This document shows positions 12,468-27,437 of a DNA stretch of 35,601 bases, in pieces (position 1 is the first letter of the stretch; each line of letters opens with the position of its first letter). A model generated the notes under the pieces. That model had not been told where the DNA came from, searched no databases, and was given only the letters and a program-made list of their open reading frames with translations. The DNA comes from Mycoplasmatales bacterium (GTDB lineage Bacteria; Bacillota_I; Bacilli_A; Mycoplasmatales; JABABV01), in NCBI GenBank assembly GCA_014238055.1, contig JABABV010000007.1:1-35601 (forward strand), given 5' to 3'. The translations under genes and the position numbers were made by a program.

Positions 12468-12619
12468 TTGTTTTCTCCTTGTAATTGAAATAAATTACTC
12501 AAAATTTTAAGACTATATTAGAACAATTATACACTTTTTTTTACTTTTTTCCAAAAAATAAAGTAAAATAGTAGCAACAACCCATCTATTCAACGTTGGA
12601 AAGAAGGTAAAACAACCTC

Positions 12620-13423
12620 ATGCATCTCTTAAAACAAAACAACCAATACATTACTTTCAATAGTGAAAAGGCTTTAAAAGTTCACGAAAGATTAGCTGAT
12701 AAAAATATTGCCGTTATCGATTTTGAATCTTTTCAATTCGATAAAATCAACCGTGATAAATTTCCTTTAAATATTCATTCAATCCCTTTTTCTTTTTCTA
12801 TCGGTGTTGTTAAATATTCAAAAACTAAAAATAAATATGAACTAGTTAGTGAATATGATTATAATTACTGAAAAATTGATAGCTATAAAGATTTAATTAA
12901 TAAGATTAAAAACTTAGCTTTACAAATGAATCAGATTTGTCAAAAAGAAAAAATCGATCAATTTGTTTTTTTAGGAGCTGAAAACGAATTAAAATGTTTT
13001 CAATTCTTTCACGATATTTTAAAACAAAAAAACATTAATACTATTTTTCAAAAAGGTAAATTAATTAATCGTGATTATTATGATTTATATAAGTTCTTTA
13101 ATGATAAAAAATATTTTAACGTTTTAAAATATAGTTTCAAAATAAGTAATTTTTTCAAAATCAGTGACCGTCCAGATCCGATAAAAAGTCGTCAAATTGG
13201 GATTGCTGCTGGTAAACATTTTAATAGTATGGTTAAAGGTAAAGCAAGTACGGCAGGAAAGCGATTAATCACTAAGATTATTAAACATAATTTATATGAT
13301 ATCTATAAAGGTTATGTAATGATTAATTATTTATTTTCTTTAACTAACGTAAAAGAAAATGAAGTTGTTAATAAAAAAAGCATTAGTAAAACCGATTGCA
13401 ATATAAAATTTTCAATAAATTAA
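12620..13423 (+). CDS. hypothetical protein, possible DUF2779/exonuclease-like domain
   Basis: 267 aa with one TGA=Trp; AVIDFESFQ resembles the DxE motif of DEDD-type folds; assignment tentative. Confidence 0.55.
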
Positions 13424-13446
13424 TTAAATTTATGTTAATATATATA

Positions 13447-13530
13447 TGCCTTTGCAACAATAACCTTTTAACTTGGTCAGGTCCGGAAGGAAGCAGCCAT
13501 ATAAAGAAGTATTGTGTGCGAAGGTTTTTT
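13447..13530 (+). ncRNA. ffs: signal recognition particle RNA (4.5S type)
   Basis: GGTCAGGTCCGGAAGGAAGCAGCC apical domain; flanks TGCCTTTGCAACA...GTGTGCGAAGG pair; trailing U8. Confidence 0.95.
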
Positions 13531-13569
13531 TTATCTATTTTTTAAATATAATAATAAGGAGGTTTTATT

Positions 13570-14043
13570 TTGCTAACTAAAAAGTTAACTCAATTAGAGA
13601 TGTGAGAGAAATTAAATAAATTATCAATCAAAGCTAAAAATAAAGGTGAAATTCCTGTTAGTGCAATCGTATTAAATGATCAAAAAGAAATTATAGCGCA
13701 AGCTTTTAATAAAAACGATCGCACTAATAAAGTGTCTGACCACGCTGAAATTATCGCCCTTAACAAAGCAGGTCGAAAATTAAAGACTTGAAAGCTTATT
13801 GATTGTACTTTATTAGTTACTCTAGAACCATGTGTAATGTGTTTTGGGGCAATCCTCAATAGCAGAGTAAAAAATGTTTATTTCATGCTTAAAACCGATA
13901 AAGGAATCAGTTCTTTAAATTTATTTAATGAGTTGAAAACTAAAACTCATTTAAAAAATTTTAGTGCTGTCAATAATTTACAAACAGCTATATCAAAAAA
14001 AATTATTAAAGATTTTTTCAATGATTTAAGAAAGGGGAAATAA
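13570..14043 (+). CDS. tadA: tRNA-specific adenosine deaminase
   Basis: TTG start after AAGGAGG; HAEIIAL and EPCVMCFGAI; two in-frame TGA. Confidence 0.9.
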
Positions 14044-14049
14044 CAAATT

Positions 14050-15630
14050 ATGACAAAACATTACGTTTCTTTGTATCGAAAATATAGACCAAATTTATTC
14101 AAAAATTTAGTCAGTCAAAAACAAGTAAAAAATGTATTACAAAACTCAATAATAAAACAAGAGATTAGTCATGCATATTTATTTAACGGTCCTCGTGGTA
14201 CTGGAAAAACTTCAACTGCTTATATTTTTGCTAAAGCAATTAATTGTATAAACAATATTAATGGTGATGCTTGCAATAAATGTAAAAACTGTTTATTGAT
14301 CAATAATAACGAAACTTTTGATATCGTTGAAATCGATGCCGCTTCTAATAATGGTGTTGATAATATTCGTGATTTAACTGATAAAGTTACTTATAATCCT
14401 TTAAACTTAATTTATAAAGTTTATATCATTGATGAAGTCCACATGTTAAGTAAAGGGGCTTTTAATGCGTTATTAAAAACATTAGAAGAACCTCCTAAAC
14501 ACGCTATCTTTATTTTAGCTACTACTGAAATTAAAAAAATTCCAATAACAATAATGTCACGTACTCAAAAACATAATTTTCAAAAAATAAAACTTCCTGA
14601 ATTAACAAAACATTTAGAAAGAATTTCTAAAAAAGAAAATATTGAAATAGTTGATCAAGATACTTTACTAAATATTTCTTTCTTAGCTGAGGGCTGTGTT
14701 CGCGATGCTTTATCTCTTCTAGAACAAGTTGCTATTTATCAAGATAATAAAATTGATAATAATGGTTTACTTGAATTATTTAATTATGTAACTATTAGTA
14801 AACAGAGTAATATAATTAAAGCTTTAATAAATAAAGATCAAAAAAATATTTTGGAATTAATTAATTATTTTCAAGATAAAGCGATCAATTATCACGCTTT
14901 AATAAAATCACTAATTTTTCTTTTAAATAGTAACTTAAATAAAAACGAATTAAATTTAGCGCTAAATTTAAAAGAAAATTTAAATAATGCATTATTATTA
15001 TTAAAAAAACTAATTGAATTTGAAACTTTAATTCAAGAAAGTAAAATGCCTCAAATTACTTTTCAATTACTTTTATTAGATAATTTAGATTTAAATATTA
15101 ATAAAAAAAATATCATCATTAAAGATGATACGAAAGAAGTTTTAAAACCTACAATTAAACTTGAAGTGAAACCAATCATTTCTAAAGAAGTTGTTAAGCC
15201 ACAAGTTATTAAAAAACTTGATCAAGTCGTTGAACTAAACGAAGATAAAATTCTTCTATCGTGTGCTAGTAATAATGATATCGATGAATTGAAACAATTA
15301 AAATTGAATTGAAACAATATTAAAAGTAATATTCTAAACGATAGTATCGATCGTAAAGCTTTATTCATTACTAATGCTAAACCTTTATGAATTTATCAAA
15401 ATAATTTAATTATCGGCTTTAAAGAAGCGATTGAAGTTGAAAATTTTAATATCAGTAAAACTGAGTTTATTAAAAACATTAATAACTCAATCGATAGTAA
15501 TCATAATATTATTGCAATTGATCGTAACAAATGAGTTGAAATAAAAAAGCAACTCAAAAATAAGTTGCTTTATAAAAACGATTCCAAAGAAAACGATATC
15601 GATAAATATCGTAATGAAATATTTAGTTAA
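14050..15630 (+). CDS. dnaX: DNA polymerase III subunit gamma/tau
   Basis: LYRKYRPNLFKNLVSQ, GPRGTGKTSTAYIFAKA, IDEVHMLSKGAFNALLKTLEEPP. Confidence 0.95.
15541..15571 (-). terminator. terminator on minus strand downstream of serS, inside dnaX
   Basis: AAAGCAACT-8 nt-AGTTGCTTT followed on minus strand by further T residues. Confidence 0.6.
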
Positions 15631-16908
<1,278 letters not shown>

Positions 16909-16921
16909 GGTTCCCCCAAGT

Positions 16922-19417
16922 TTAATTTAAAAATACTTTGACTTCTTCGTTTTCTAATTGCGGTTCGTTTTCAGTGGGATTATTTTTAAATAAAGCCACG
17001 TTTGAAATTAAATCTTTTTCACGTAATTTAATGATGCGCACACCTTTACTTGAACGAGAGATAGTTTCTTTAATTTGTTCAGACAGAATTCGTATTACAA
17101 TACCTTTTTTAGTAATAATAAGAATGTCTTCATTACCAGATATTACTTTTAAACAGACCAAATTACCAGCTTTTTCAATGTTAATTGTTTTAACACCTTT
17201 TGACCCACGATTAGTAATACGGTAGCTATTAATGTCTGTTATTTTACCAAATCCATACGTTCCAATAGCAAGAATTTTATTACCTTCAAGTGAAGTTGAA
17301 CAGCCAACTACTTTACTATTTGTAAGTTGCATTCCAATAACTCCACGAGAGCTTCTTCCGGTGTTTCTAATAGCGTCTGATCGGAAACGAACGACTTTAC
17401 CATTAGATGCCCCGATAACAACTTCAGTCGAATCATGAACTTCTTTAACAAACATTAAACGATCAGTTTCATCTAATGAAATTGCTATCTTACCGTTACG
17501 GTTAATATTATGAAATTCTGATTTTAAAGTTTTTTTCGTAATTCCTTTTTCAGTAACAAAAATAATTGAACCGTTATCATAATCGTTTAAGTTTAATAAG
17601 AAAGTAACTTTTTCTTTTAAAGCTCGATTTAGCGGTAAAATATTAACTACTGGAATTCCTTTAGCTTGTTTAGAACCTTTTGGTATTTGATGAGCACGGA
17701 GACGATATACGCGTCCTAGATTAGAAAACATTAATAAATCAGAATGAGTATTAGCAACTACTAAATGGCTAATGTCATCTTCTGATAAAGTCATCCCTTT
17801 ACTTCCAACTCCACCACGTTTTTGAACACGATATTCATTAACAGAGATTCTTTTAATATAACCTTTATCAGACATTGAGATAACAACATCTTCTTTCAAG
17901 ATTAATTCTTCATCATCGATACTATGAATTGATCCTGGGATAATTTCACTCTTACGAGGATTACCAAACTTCTCTTCAATAATTCTTAAATCTTTAACGA
18001 TTTCTTCAGTAATTTTATCTTCAGAACGTAAAATTGATTCATTATGATTAATAAAGTCTCATAGTTTATTTAGTTCGATTTCAATACGACTTCGTTCTAA
18101 ACCAGTTAAACGTTGTAAACGCATTTCTAAGACTGATTTTGCTTGATTAGCATTCAACTCATACGTGCTTACTAATTGTTTGATCGCTTCTTCAGCGCTC
18201 GCTGCTTCTTTAATTAATTTAATAACTGCATCAATATTTTTTAAAGCAATTGTTAAACCTTCTAAAATTTCGCAACGCTTGTGAGCTTTTTCTAGTTCGA
18301 AAGAAATTTTACGTACTAAAATATTTTTACGATGATTTAGATAAACACTTAAAGCTTTTTTAACTGTTAACACTTCAGGGCGGCCATCGACTAAAGCAAG
18401 TAAATTAATACTGAAACTAGTTTGTAGTGGTGTCATTTTAAATAATTTATTTAAAATTACTTCAGCAATAACATCTTTACGAACTTCAATAACGATACGC
18501 ATTCCTTTTAAGTTAGATTCATCACGTAAATCAGTTACACCATCAATTGTTTTATTCTTAATTAAATGCGCAATCTTTTCAACTAAACTAGCTTTATTAA
18601 CCATATAAGGAATTTCAAAAATAACGATTCTTTGTTTTCCGTTAGTTAATAATTCTATTTTAGTACGTGAACGAATTACAACTGAACCTTTTCCAGTTTC
18701 ATAAGCTTGTTTAATTCCAACATCACCAAGAATAATTCCCCCAGTTGGAAAATCAGGACCTTTAATTATTTCTGATAATTCAGCAATTGATAATTCTGGA
18801 TTTTCAGCTAAAGCAATCGTTCCAGCAATTACTTCTCCTAAATTATGAGGCGGAATTGAAGTCGCCATCCCAACAGCAATACCACTAGAACCATTTACTA
18901 ATAAATTAGGAAATTTAGCTGGTAAAACTTTTGGTTCGCGTTCAGCACCATCATAATTAGGGACAAAATCAACAGTATTACGATTAATATCAGATACTAA
19001 CATAGCTGATATTTTTGATAATCTCGCTTCAGTATAACGCATCGCCGCAGCGCTGTCGCCATCAACTGAACCGAAGTTACCATGACCATCTACTAAAGGA
19101 TATCTTAGTGAGAAATCTTGTGCCATTCTTACTAAAGTATTGTACGCTGCTTGATCACCATGGGGATGATACTTAGCAATAACTTCACCAACTACACGAG
19201 CTGATTTTTTATGAGCGCGATCATGAGTCATACCTAATTCATTCATTGCAAAAATAATGCGTCGATGAACTGGTTTTAAACCATCACGGGCATCTGGTAA
19301 TGCTCGAGAAACGATAACTGACATCGCATAATCGATAAAAGATGTTTTCATTTCATCGACAATATTTTTAATAACAATATTTTCTTGAAATTCTTCTTTA
19401 TTTTTTATATCATCCAT
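16922..19417 (-). CDS. gyrA: DNA gyrase subunit A
   Basis: [39 protein letters not shown]-terminal beta-pinwheel repeats; one TGA=Trp. Confidence 0.98.
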
Positions 19418-19475
19418 ATTTTCCCCTTTATCCTCTAGTGATTATTATTATTATTTAATTAAATTTATATTATTA

Positions 19476-21401
<1,926 letters not shown>

Positions 21402-21487
21402 TTATAATTTTCATATTTATTACTATTTTATCATTTTTTTAATAATTAATATAGTTATTAGTGATTTAGTCTTTTTATCTAATTTGA

Positions 21488-22615
21488 TTAAAAAGTTCTT
21501 AATGGTAATATCAATTGTTTAAGTCATGGTTTTTCAGTACTAGTAATTAAGGCTGGCTTTAAATTACTGATTAGTTTAATTGAAATAGTTTTTGTATTAA
21601 AAGCACGAACTGCTTCTTTTAAAAATCTTAAATTAAAATTAATATTTATTGCTTTTCCACTAAATTTAAAATCAGTAATGATATCTTCGATCGTTCCGAT
21701 TTCTTTTTGATTATTTTTAACGATAATTTTATCTTTATTGATTTCTAAATTAACACTCGAAATATTGTTAACTGTAAAAATTTCCATCTTATTCATTACG
21801 AAAACTAATTGTTTTGTTTCAATAATTAATTCTGTTTCAAAGTTTTCTGGAATTAAACTAATAACGTTTGGATAATTACCTTGTAAAATTCTAACTTTTA
21901 AAGATAGGGCATTGTAATTGATCACAATAGAGTCAATAGAGATATATAAAATAACAGTTCCTTTATCATCGCTTAAAATTCTAATAATATCTTTAACAAC
22001 TTTAGTTAAAAGACTAAATTTAAATTTAAAATCTAAATTATTGTTTTGTAATAATAAATCGCTATAAGCTAAACGATATGAATCGGTAGCTACTGATTCG
22101 ATTTTTTGATTATTAATATTAAAATTCATAGCATTTAACATAATTCTTTTATTTTCAATATCACTAGCGAAAATAACTTCATTAATATAATTCTTAAGAT
22201 CTTTTAAAGGCATTTTTATTTTATGACCAACATTTTCGATATTAATGTTTGGAAATTCATTATTATCAATTGTATTTAAAGTCATAACTAATTTGTTTGC
22301 TTTAATTATTAATTCATTTTTTTCTTTATTAAAAGTTAGTTCAATGTATTCTTCATTTATTTTTTTTAAGATATTCATGAAATAATTCGGTTTAATTAAA
22401 AAGCTACCAATTTCATCAGATAATAAATTATTTTCATTTATTAAAATAAATTCTTTAATAAACATTGTTCCATTACTTGCAGATAAAATTATTTTTTCTT
22501 TATCGATTGCGAAGTTAACACCTTTGAGGTGGTTGATTATATTATTTGTATCAATTACTTTGTAAACATTGTTCAAAGCATTTAATATTTTTTTTCGTCT
22601 TATTTTTAGTTTCAT
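21488..22615 (-). CDS. dnaN: DNA polymerase III subunit beta
   Basis: 375 aa; sliding clamp features; between dnaA and gyrB. Confidence 0.93.
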
Positions 22616-22666
22616 ATTTTGTTTTTCCTTCTTGTTTGTTTTTTTAAATTATTATTCTATCTATAA

Positions 22667-22794
22667 TTATTATTATTAGGGGTCTGTGTTATGGGGATAA
22701 CTGAAGATTATTATTTTGTAATTATATAATATATATATATATTATATAATTATTTTGATATTTTGCAAGGTTTTTTTTCCACATTTTTTCCACA
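22667..22794. other. oriC: oriC candidate (dnaA-dnaN spacer): DnaA boxes and AT palindrome
   Basis: TTTTCCACA at 22775 and 22786 (11 bp apart), TTATCCCCA on minus at 22692-22700, 34-bp perfect palindrome 22719-22752. Confidence 0.75.
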
Positions 22795-22832
22795 TTAAAC
22801 TAACAAATTTATAGGAGATACTAACATTTTTA

Positions 22833-24194
22833 TTAGTTTAAATTATTTTGTAATTGATCAACAATTTCTTTAATTTTATTTTTACACTTAATATCTCGGT
22901 TTCGACGATTATTAATTTTTTTATAAGAGTTCATGATCGTTGTATGATCACGATTGAAATTTTTAGCAATTTTCTTATAAGTTAAATTTAATAAATCACG
23001 GCAAATAAAGATCGCAATTTGACGAGCTTCAAGGATAACTTTTTGTCGCTGTCTTGAAATTATTTTTTTAACAGTTGTATGATATTTTTTAGCAACGATT
23101 TTTTTAACGTCATCAATTTCAATTATTTTACTTTTATCAGCAATCTCTTGTAAAGCGCTAATAACGTCTTTTTTAGAGATTAAGTCTTTAATAAAGTTAT
23201 TTTGAATCGATCAAAAAATAATTCTTTTAATCGCTCCTTCAATATTTCTAATATTGCTATTAAAATTTTCTGAAATTCATAAAATAGCATCTTCTTCAAT
23301 CGCTGGTAAATTACTATTATTTGCTAATTTTAATTTAATTATACGAGAAGCTTCTTCGATTGATGGATTTTGAATTGAAATCGTTAATCCTGATTGAAAT
23401 CGGGAAATATAACGATCTTCAAAGTCGCCAAGTTCACCAGGTACTTTATCACTAGCGATAACAATTTGTTTATTTTCTTGAATAAAATGGTTAAAAATTT
23501 GAAAAAAGATCTCTTTTGTTTTTTTCATTGTTGAAAAAAACTGAACATCATCTAGTAAAAGAACATCATAATTAAAGTATTTTTCTTTAAAATTTTCAAT
23601 TCCTTGAAAACCAACGTTAAAAGCATTATTCAATTCACCACTAAATTTAGCGCTATCGATATATTTTACTTTTAAGTTCTTATCACGATAATTACTTAAA
23701 CATTTATTTCCAATTGCTTTTAATAGATGAGTCTTTCCAAAGCCTGGTTTACCGTAAATGAATAAAGGATTATAAAGACTTTCTTGACTATCATTAGAAG
23801 AAACTAAAATAGCTGCTTGATACGCTCCGCGATTAAAATTACCATTAACATAGTTAGCAAAAGTAAAACGATCTTTTAAACCAGTATCAGTTGTAAAAAC
23901 ATTTTTCTTGATAATTGCTTCTGATCGATTTGATCATTCTTGTTCTGTTAAAAAGACAATTTTAAAATTACTTTGAGTAACTTCTTTGATTATTTGTTTA
24001 AATTGTTCATCATAAGTCGTCTCAATAATTTGTTTAACAAACTTTGACTTTATTATTATGAAAACAATATTGTTAGTTATTTCTTTGATTTTAATTTTAT
24101 TTTTCAAATAATTATTAAAAAATTCTAATGGAATATTTTCTTTTAATGAAATTTGAAAGTTTTGGTCAATTTTTTTAATATTATTTTTTATCAT
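22833..24194 (-). CDS. dnaA: chromosomal replication initiator DnaA
   Basis: FIYGKPGFGKTHLLKAIGN, DVLLLDDVQFF, NRDHTTIMNSYKKI; 453 aa with TGA=Trp. Confidence 0.98.
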
Positions 24195-24297
24195 AGATAC
24201 CTTCTTAATATAGAAATATTTAATGAATTTACTAAATATAATTATATACTAATACTGATGTGAGTTAAAAACAATTTAAAGAAAGTTGTTAAAGTAG

Positions 24298-24427
24298 TTT
24301 TCCACATTAAAAAACAATTAAAAAGACTATTATTAAAGGAAAATTATTTGTTTTACAATATAGGTTAGTATATTTATTGTGTAAAAAATAAGTAGTTGCG
24401 TAACTTTTATGTTAATTATGGGGAAAA
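24298..24427. other. second DnaA-box region upstream of dnaA
   Basis: TTTTCCACA at 24298-24306; TTTTCCCCA-like on minus at 24419-24427. Confidence 0.55.
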
Positions 24428-24486
24428 ACAATTTATGAATTACTGAAAAAGTCTATTAAAATAAGGTTTTTTAACATTTTTGAATT

Positions 24487-24522
24487 GATTTATAGTATAA
24501 TGATTAAGATTTATAGTATAAT
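24487..24522 (+). repeat. 15-bp direct repeat GATTTATAGTATAAT x2, 21-bp period, promoter-like
   Basis: Identical copies at 24487-24501 and 24508-24522, each with a TATAAT hexamer. Confidence 0.7.
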
Positions 24523-24653
24523 TATTATGTAATGAAAGAATAGTTGTTAAATTTATTCGTTAAATATAATTCGATAATTAATGGTATAATTTAATAATTC
24601 TAAATAACTTTTTTATATAATTCTTGTATAAAACGAAAGGAAGTGTTCTAAAA

Positions 24654-25091
24654 ATGTGACCATTTAGCAAAAAAGATAAATCTCAAAATACAGAAGTAGA
24701 CAATAATAAAAATATCGAAACACCAGTTGAGGATAATAAACCAACACCGAAAGCTGATGTTGAAAAAGCCCCTGTAAAAAAACCAGTTGCAAAAAAAACA
24801 GTTAAAAAACCAGTTGCAAAAAAGAAAACAACAGCGAAAAAGAAATCCGCTCCTAAAAAAGCTACTAGTAAAAAAGTAAAAGAGAAAATTTATGTGGGCG
24901 ATAAAAATAAAATAGTTACTTTACGTCTAAGTCATGATCTTTTATCTAAAGTTAAAAAACATGCATCTGAAAATAAAAAAATGACATTATCACAATTCAC
25001 TAGACATTTATATAATTTAGAACTTGAGAAAATCGAGAATTTAAAAAATAAATTAAATAATAATTTAAATGTTGAACCTGAATTTGAATAA
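24654..25091 (+). CDS. Lys/Pro/Ala-rich (H1-like) protein with C-terminal ribbon-helix-helix domain
   Basis: 145 aa (ATG TGA start region rejoined); KKPVAKKTVKKPVAKKKTTAKKKSAPKKATSKK followed by IVTLRLSHDLLSKVKKHASENKKMTLSQFTRHLYNLEL. Confidence 0.8.
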
Positions 25092-25111
25092 TTCATTAAT
25101 TTACTTTTTAT

Positions 25112-25140
25112 AAAAGATATATTAATTTATATCTTTTTTT
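25112..25140 (+). terminator. rho-independent terminator
   Basis: AAAAGATATA ttaatt TATATCTTTTTTT. Confidence 0.75.
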
Positions 25141-25245
25141 ATTATCTTAACTACAAAAGCAAATAATCAATTTTATTTTAAATAATATATATAATTATAA
25201 TTAGTATTAAAATTTTTAGTAATGAAAGGATTGTTTCGTTAAATT

Positions 25246-26985
25246 ATGAATAATAAAAAATTCACTTTAAAAGAATTAGTCTGATATGGATTTAATTATG
25301 TTTCAAGTATTACTTTTACATTAGTGTTCTATACATTAATTTGAGGTAAATCTGGATCACAAAGTAAAAACGTTGGTATTAATTTAATTTGAATCATGGC
25401 AATAGTTGGTGTTGTTGCAACAGCGTGTGCAATGTGTTTTGCTAAATTAACTAAAGTCCATAAAGTTACTAACGGAGGAGCTTATAGTTATACGAGAACT
25501 CAATTCGGTAAATTTATGGGTTGAGCAATTTTATTTTTACAATATATGAGCTTACCGATTAGTATTGTTTCTCAAATTATTTCGATGGTTAGTGCTAACT
25601 TCGTAAATCCTGATAGTTTTCTTTATGTTGGTGGTTTAAAAAACAATCACTTTAATCTATTTGAAGGTTATTGAGGACATTGATCTTCTTTAATATTAGA
25701 TAGTTTTGGAATCCTTATATATATAATAGCAGCAGCTTTAATTTTTTTAGGATTGAAAAAATTTAAAAAATTAATAAATGGTGTGTTTTATTTAAAGTGA
25801 ATCTTTACGATCGTTCTAGTAATCGGAGTTTCAGTTTTATTCTTTATGAATATATCTTCACCATCAGAAAGTAATAATATCGTTAATTTAGCAAAACATC
25901 ATTCAGCGATTAGTGTTTCTTTATTTGCTAATGTTTTTGCTTCAACTTTCTTTTTCTTTGGAGGAACGGAAACTTATATTACAATTGGAAAAAATGTTGA
26001 AAAGCCAGAAAAAAATATTGCTCGAGCGATATTAATTATTATGTTAATTTCGACAATGTTCTATTTAGTTACAACGATTTTATTTATGGGAGCGTTCTCA
26101 CAACCTTTTAGTTCTAATCCAAATATTCAAGCATTTACGATCTTAGGGATTAAATTAAATGCCCCTTGATTAGAATATATCGGAGTAATTTTTATGCTTT
26201 TAGCAACAATTTCTTTAAAATTTACTGCCGGAATGCAAAATGGTTTATATAGTGGAGCAATTTTAGAGCCGCAAGCTCGCGAAGGTTTTGTTAGTGAAAA
26301 ACTTGGAAAATTAGATAATGATGGAATTGCAATGAAAGCAAGTAAGTTTAATTTATTAATTACTGCTGCTTTTGCAATTATTTGATTATTGATTCCTGAT
26401 TTAATTCAAGGCTTAACTGATAAAAAACCATTTAGTTATTCAGCTATCACTGGAGAAGCTGGTATATTTATGATGTTTTTATATTTAATAGTGGTCTCTA
26501 TTTGTATAAAACTAGCGTGATTGAAGAAAATTCAATTTAAAAAATATGAATTTGCAATGTGAATTCTTTTAATCATATTTTTACTATGACAAGTTTATGC
26601 CTTTTTTGCTGGAGTCTTTGATGGTATTAATGGAACGATCAAACATCTTCCAATATATGTTAAGAATGATGATCAATTAGCAACTTATTTAATTCAATTA
26701 ATTTATTTATTATTAACAGCAATATTATTAATTAGTATTTATTGATTATATTACTTACCAAAATATCGTGCTCGTTTAATAAAAGATAAATCAATTCAAG
26801 CAGAATTAGATTCTGAGTTTGTAATGATCGATGATTGAGCTTTTATTTCTCGCTCAATCGAAGATAAGTTAGATGATTATTTATTACGTGTTGATAAAAT
26901 TGGTAATAATATTGATAAGACTCATCGTAAAGTTGCAAGTCAGCTGAAAAAAATCGTTAATGAAAACGAACCAGAAATTAAGTAA
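25246..26985 (+). CDS. APC superfamily amino acid permease (paralogue A1)
   Basis: 579 aa with many TGA=Trp; multi-TM; strong similarity to the 28834 protein. Confidence 0.9.
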
Positions 26986-27081
26986 AATAAACTAAAAAAT
27001 AATAATTAGATATATTAAATATCGTTTAATGATTAAAAAAGGTTCTTTTTTGTATTAAAAAATAACTTTTTTTTAAATTTA

Positions 27082-27111
27082 TTGACTTTATCTTGTTTTT
27101 GTTGTTATAAT
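27082..27111 (+). promoter_or_regulatory. promoter of leader 1
   Basis: TTGACT-18-TATAAT; ATG begins 9 nt after the -10. Confidence 0.75.
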
Positions 27112-27120
27112 TGTTTCATA

Positions 27121-27240
27121 ATGTTAAAACAAAATCTATGAAACAACCAAATTATGACTTCTTCTTTTAAAGGCACAGCAGTTACGTCTGCTTACGCTTT
27201 AAATATTTTGTCATATTTTTTAAAAGTTTCAAATTGTTAA
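27121..27240 (+). CDS. leader peptide ORF 1 (39 aa) MLKQNLWNNQIMTSSFKGTAVTSAYALNILSYFLKVSNC
   Basis: Near-leaderless ORF behind strong promoter; N-terminus shared with leader 2; followed by terminator. Confidence 0.65.
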
Positions 27241-27284
27241 TTCCAATAAATTAATAAAAATTAATTTATAATAATAAAATTAAA

Positions 27285-27328
27285 AATAAACTTTTGAAAT
27301 AATAGAAAATTCAAAGGTTTATTTTTTT
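27285..27328 (+). terminator. terminator of leader 1 (attenuator candidate)
   Basis: AATAAACTTTTGAA / TTCAAAGGTTTATT 14 bp stem (one G.U) then T-run. Confidence 0.85.
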
Positions 27329-27437
27329 AATTAAATTATCGATTTAACGATAATTTAACATTATACTAAAAGTTAGTTAAATATTATAACTAGCTTCATA
27401 TAACATAAATAATTCTACATGAGGAGTTTGAATTAAA

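Noticed and set aside
15103-15115. A-run in dnaX as a programmed frameshift site for gamma subunit
   Set aside because: A-runs are common at this GC content; no supporting stem-loop or Shine-Dalgarno stimulator identified
16938-17438. Plus-strand ORFs opposite gyrA (95 and 68 aa)
   Set aside because: Antisense shadows of a strongly conserved gyrA frame; no RBS or family signal
27121-27330. Leader RNAs as a T-box or known riboswitch
   Set aside because: No T-box TGGNACCGCG or specifier-loop features and no recognised riboswitch core; coding capacity and pairing logic fit a leader peptide better. A nested stem (TTTAAAG/CTTTAAA, AGCAG/CTGCT) in leader 1 leaves a structured RNA possible
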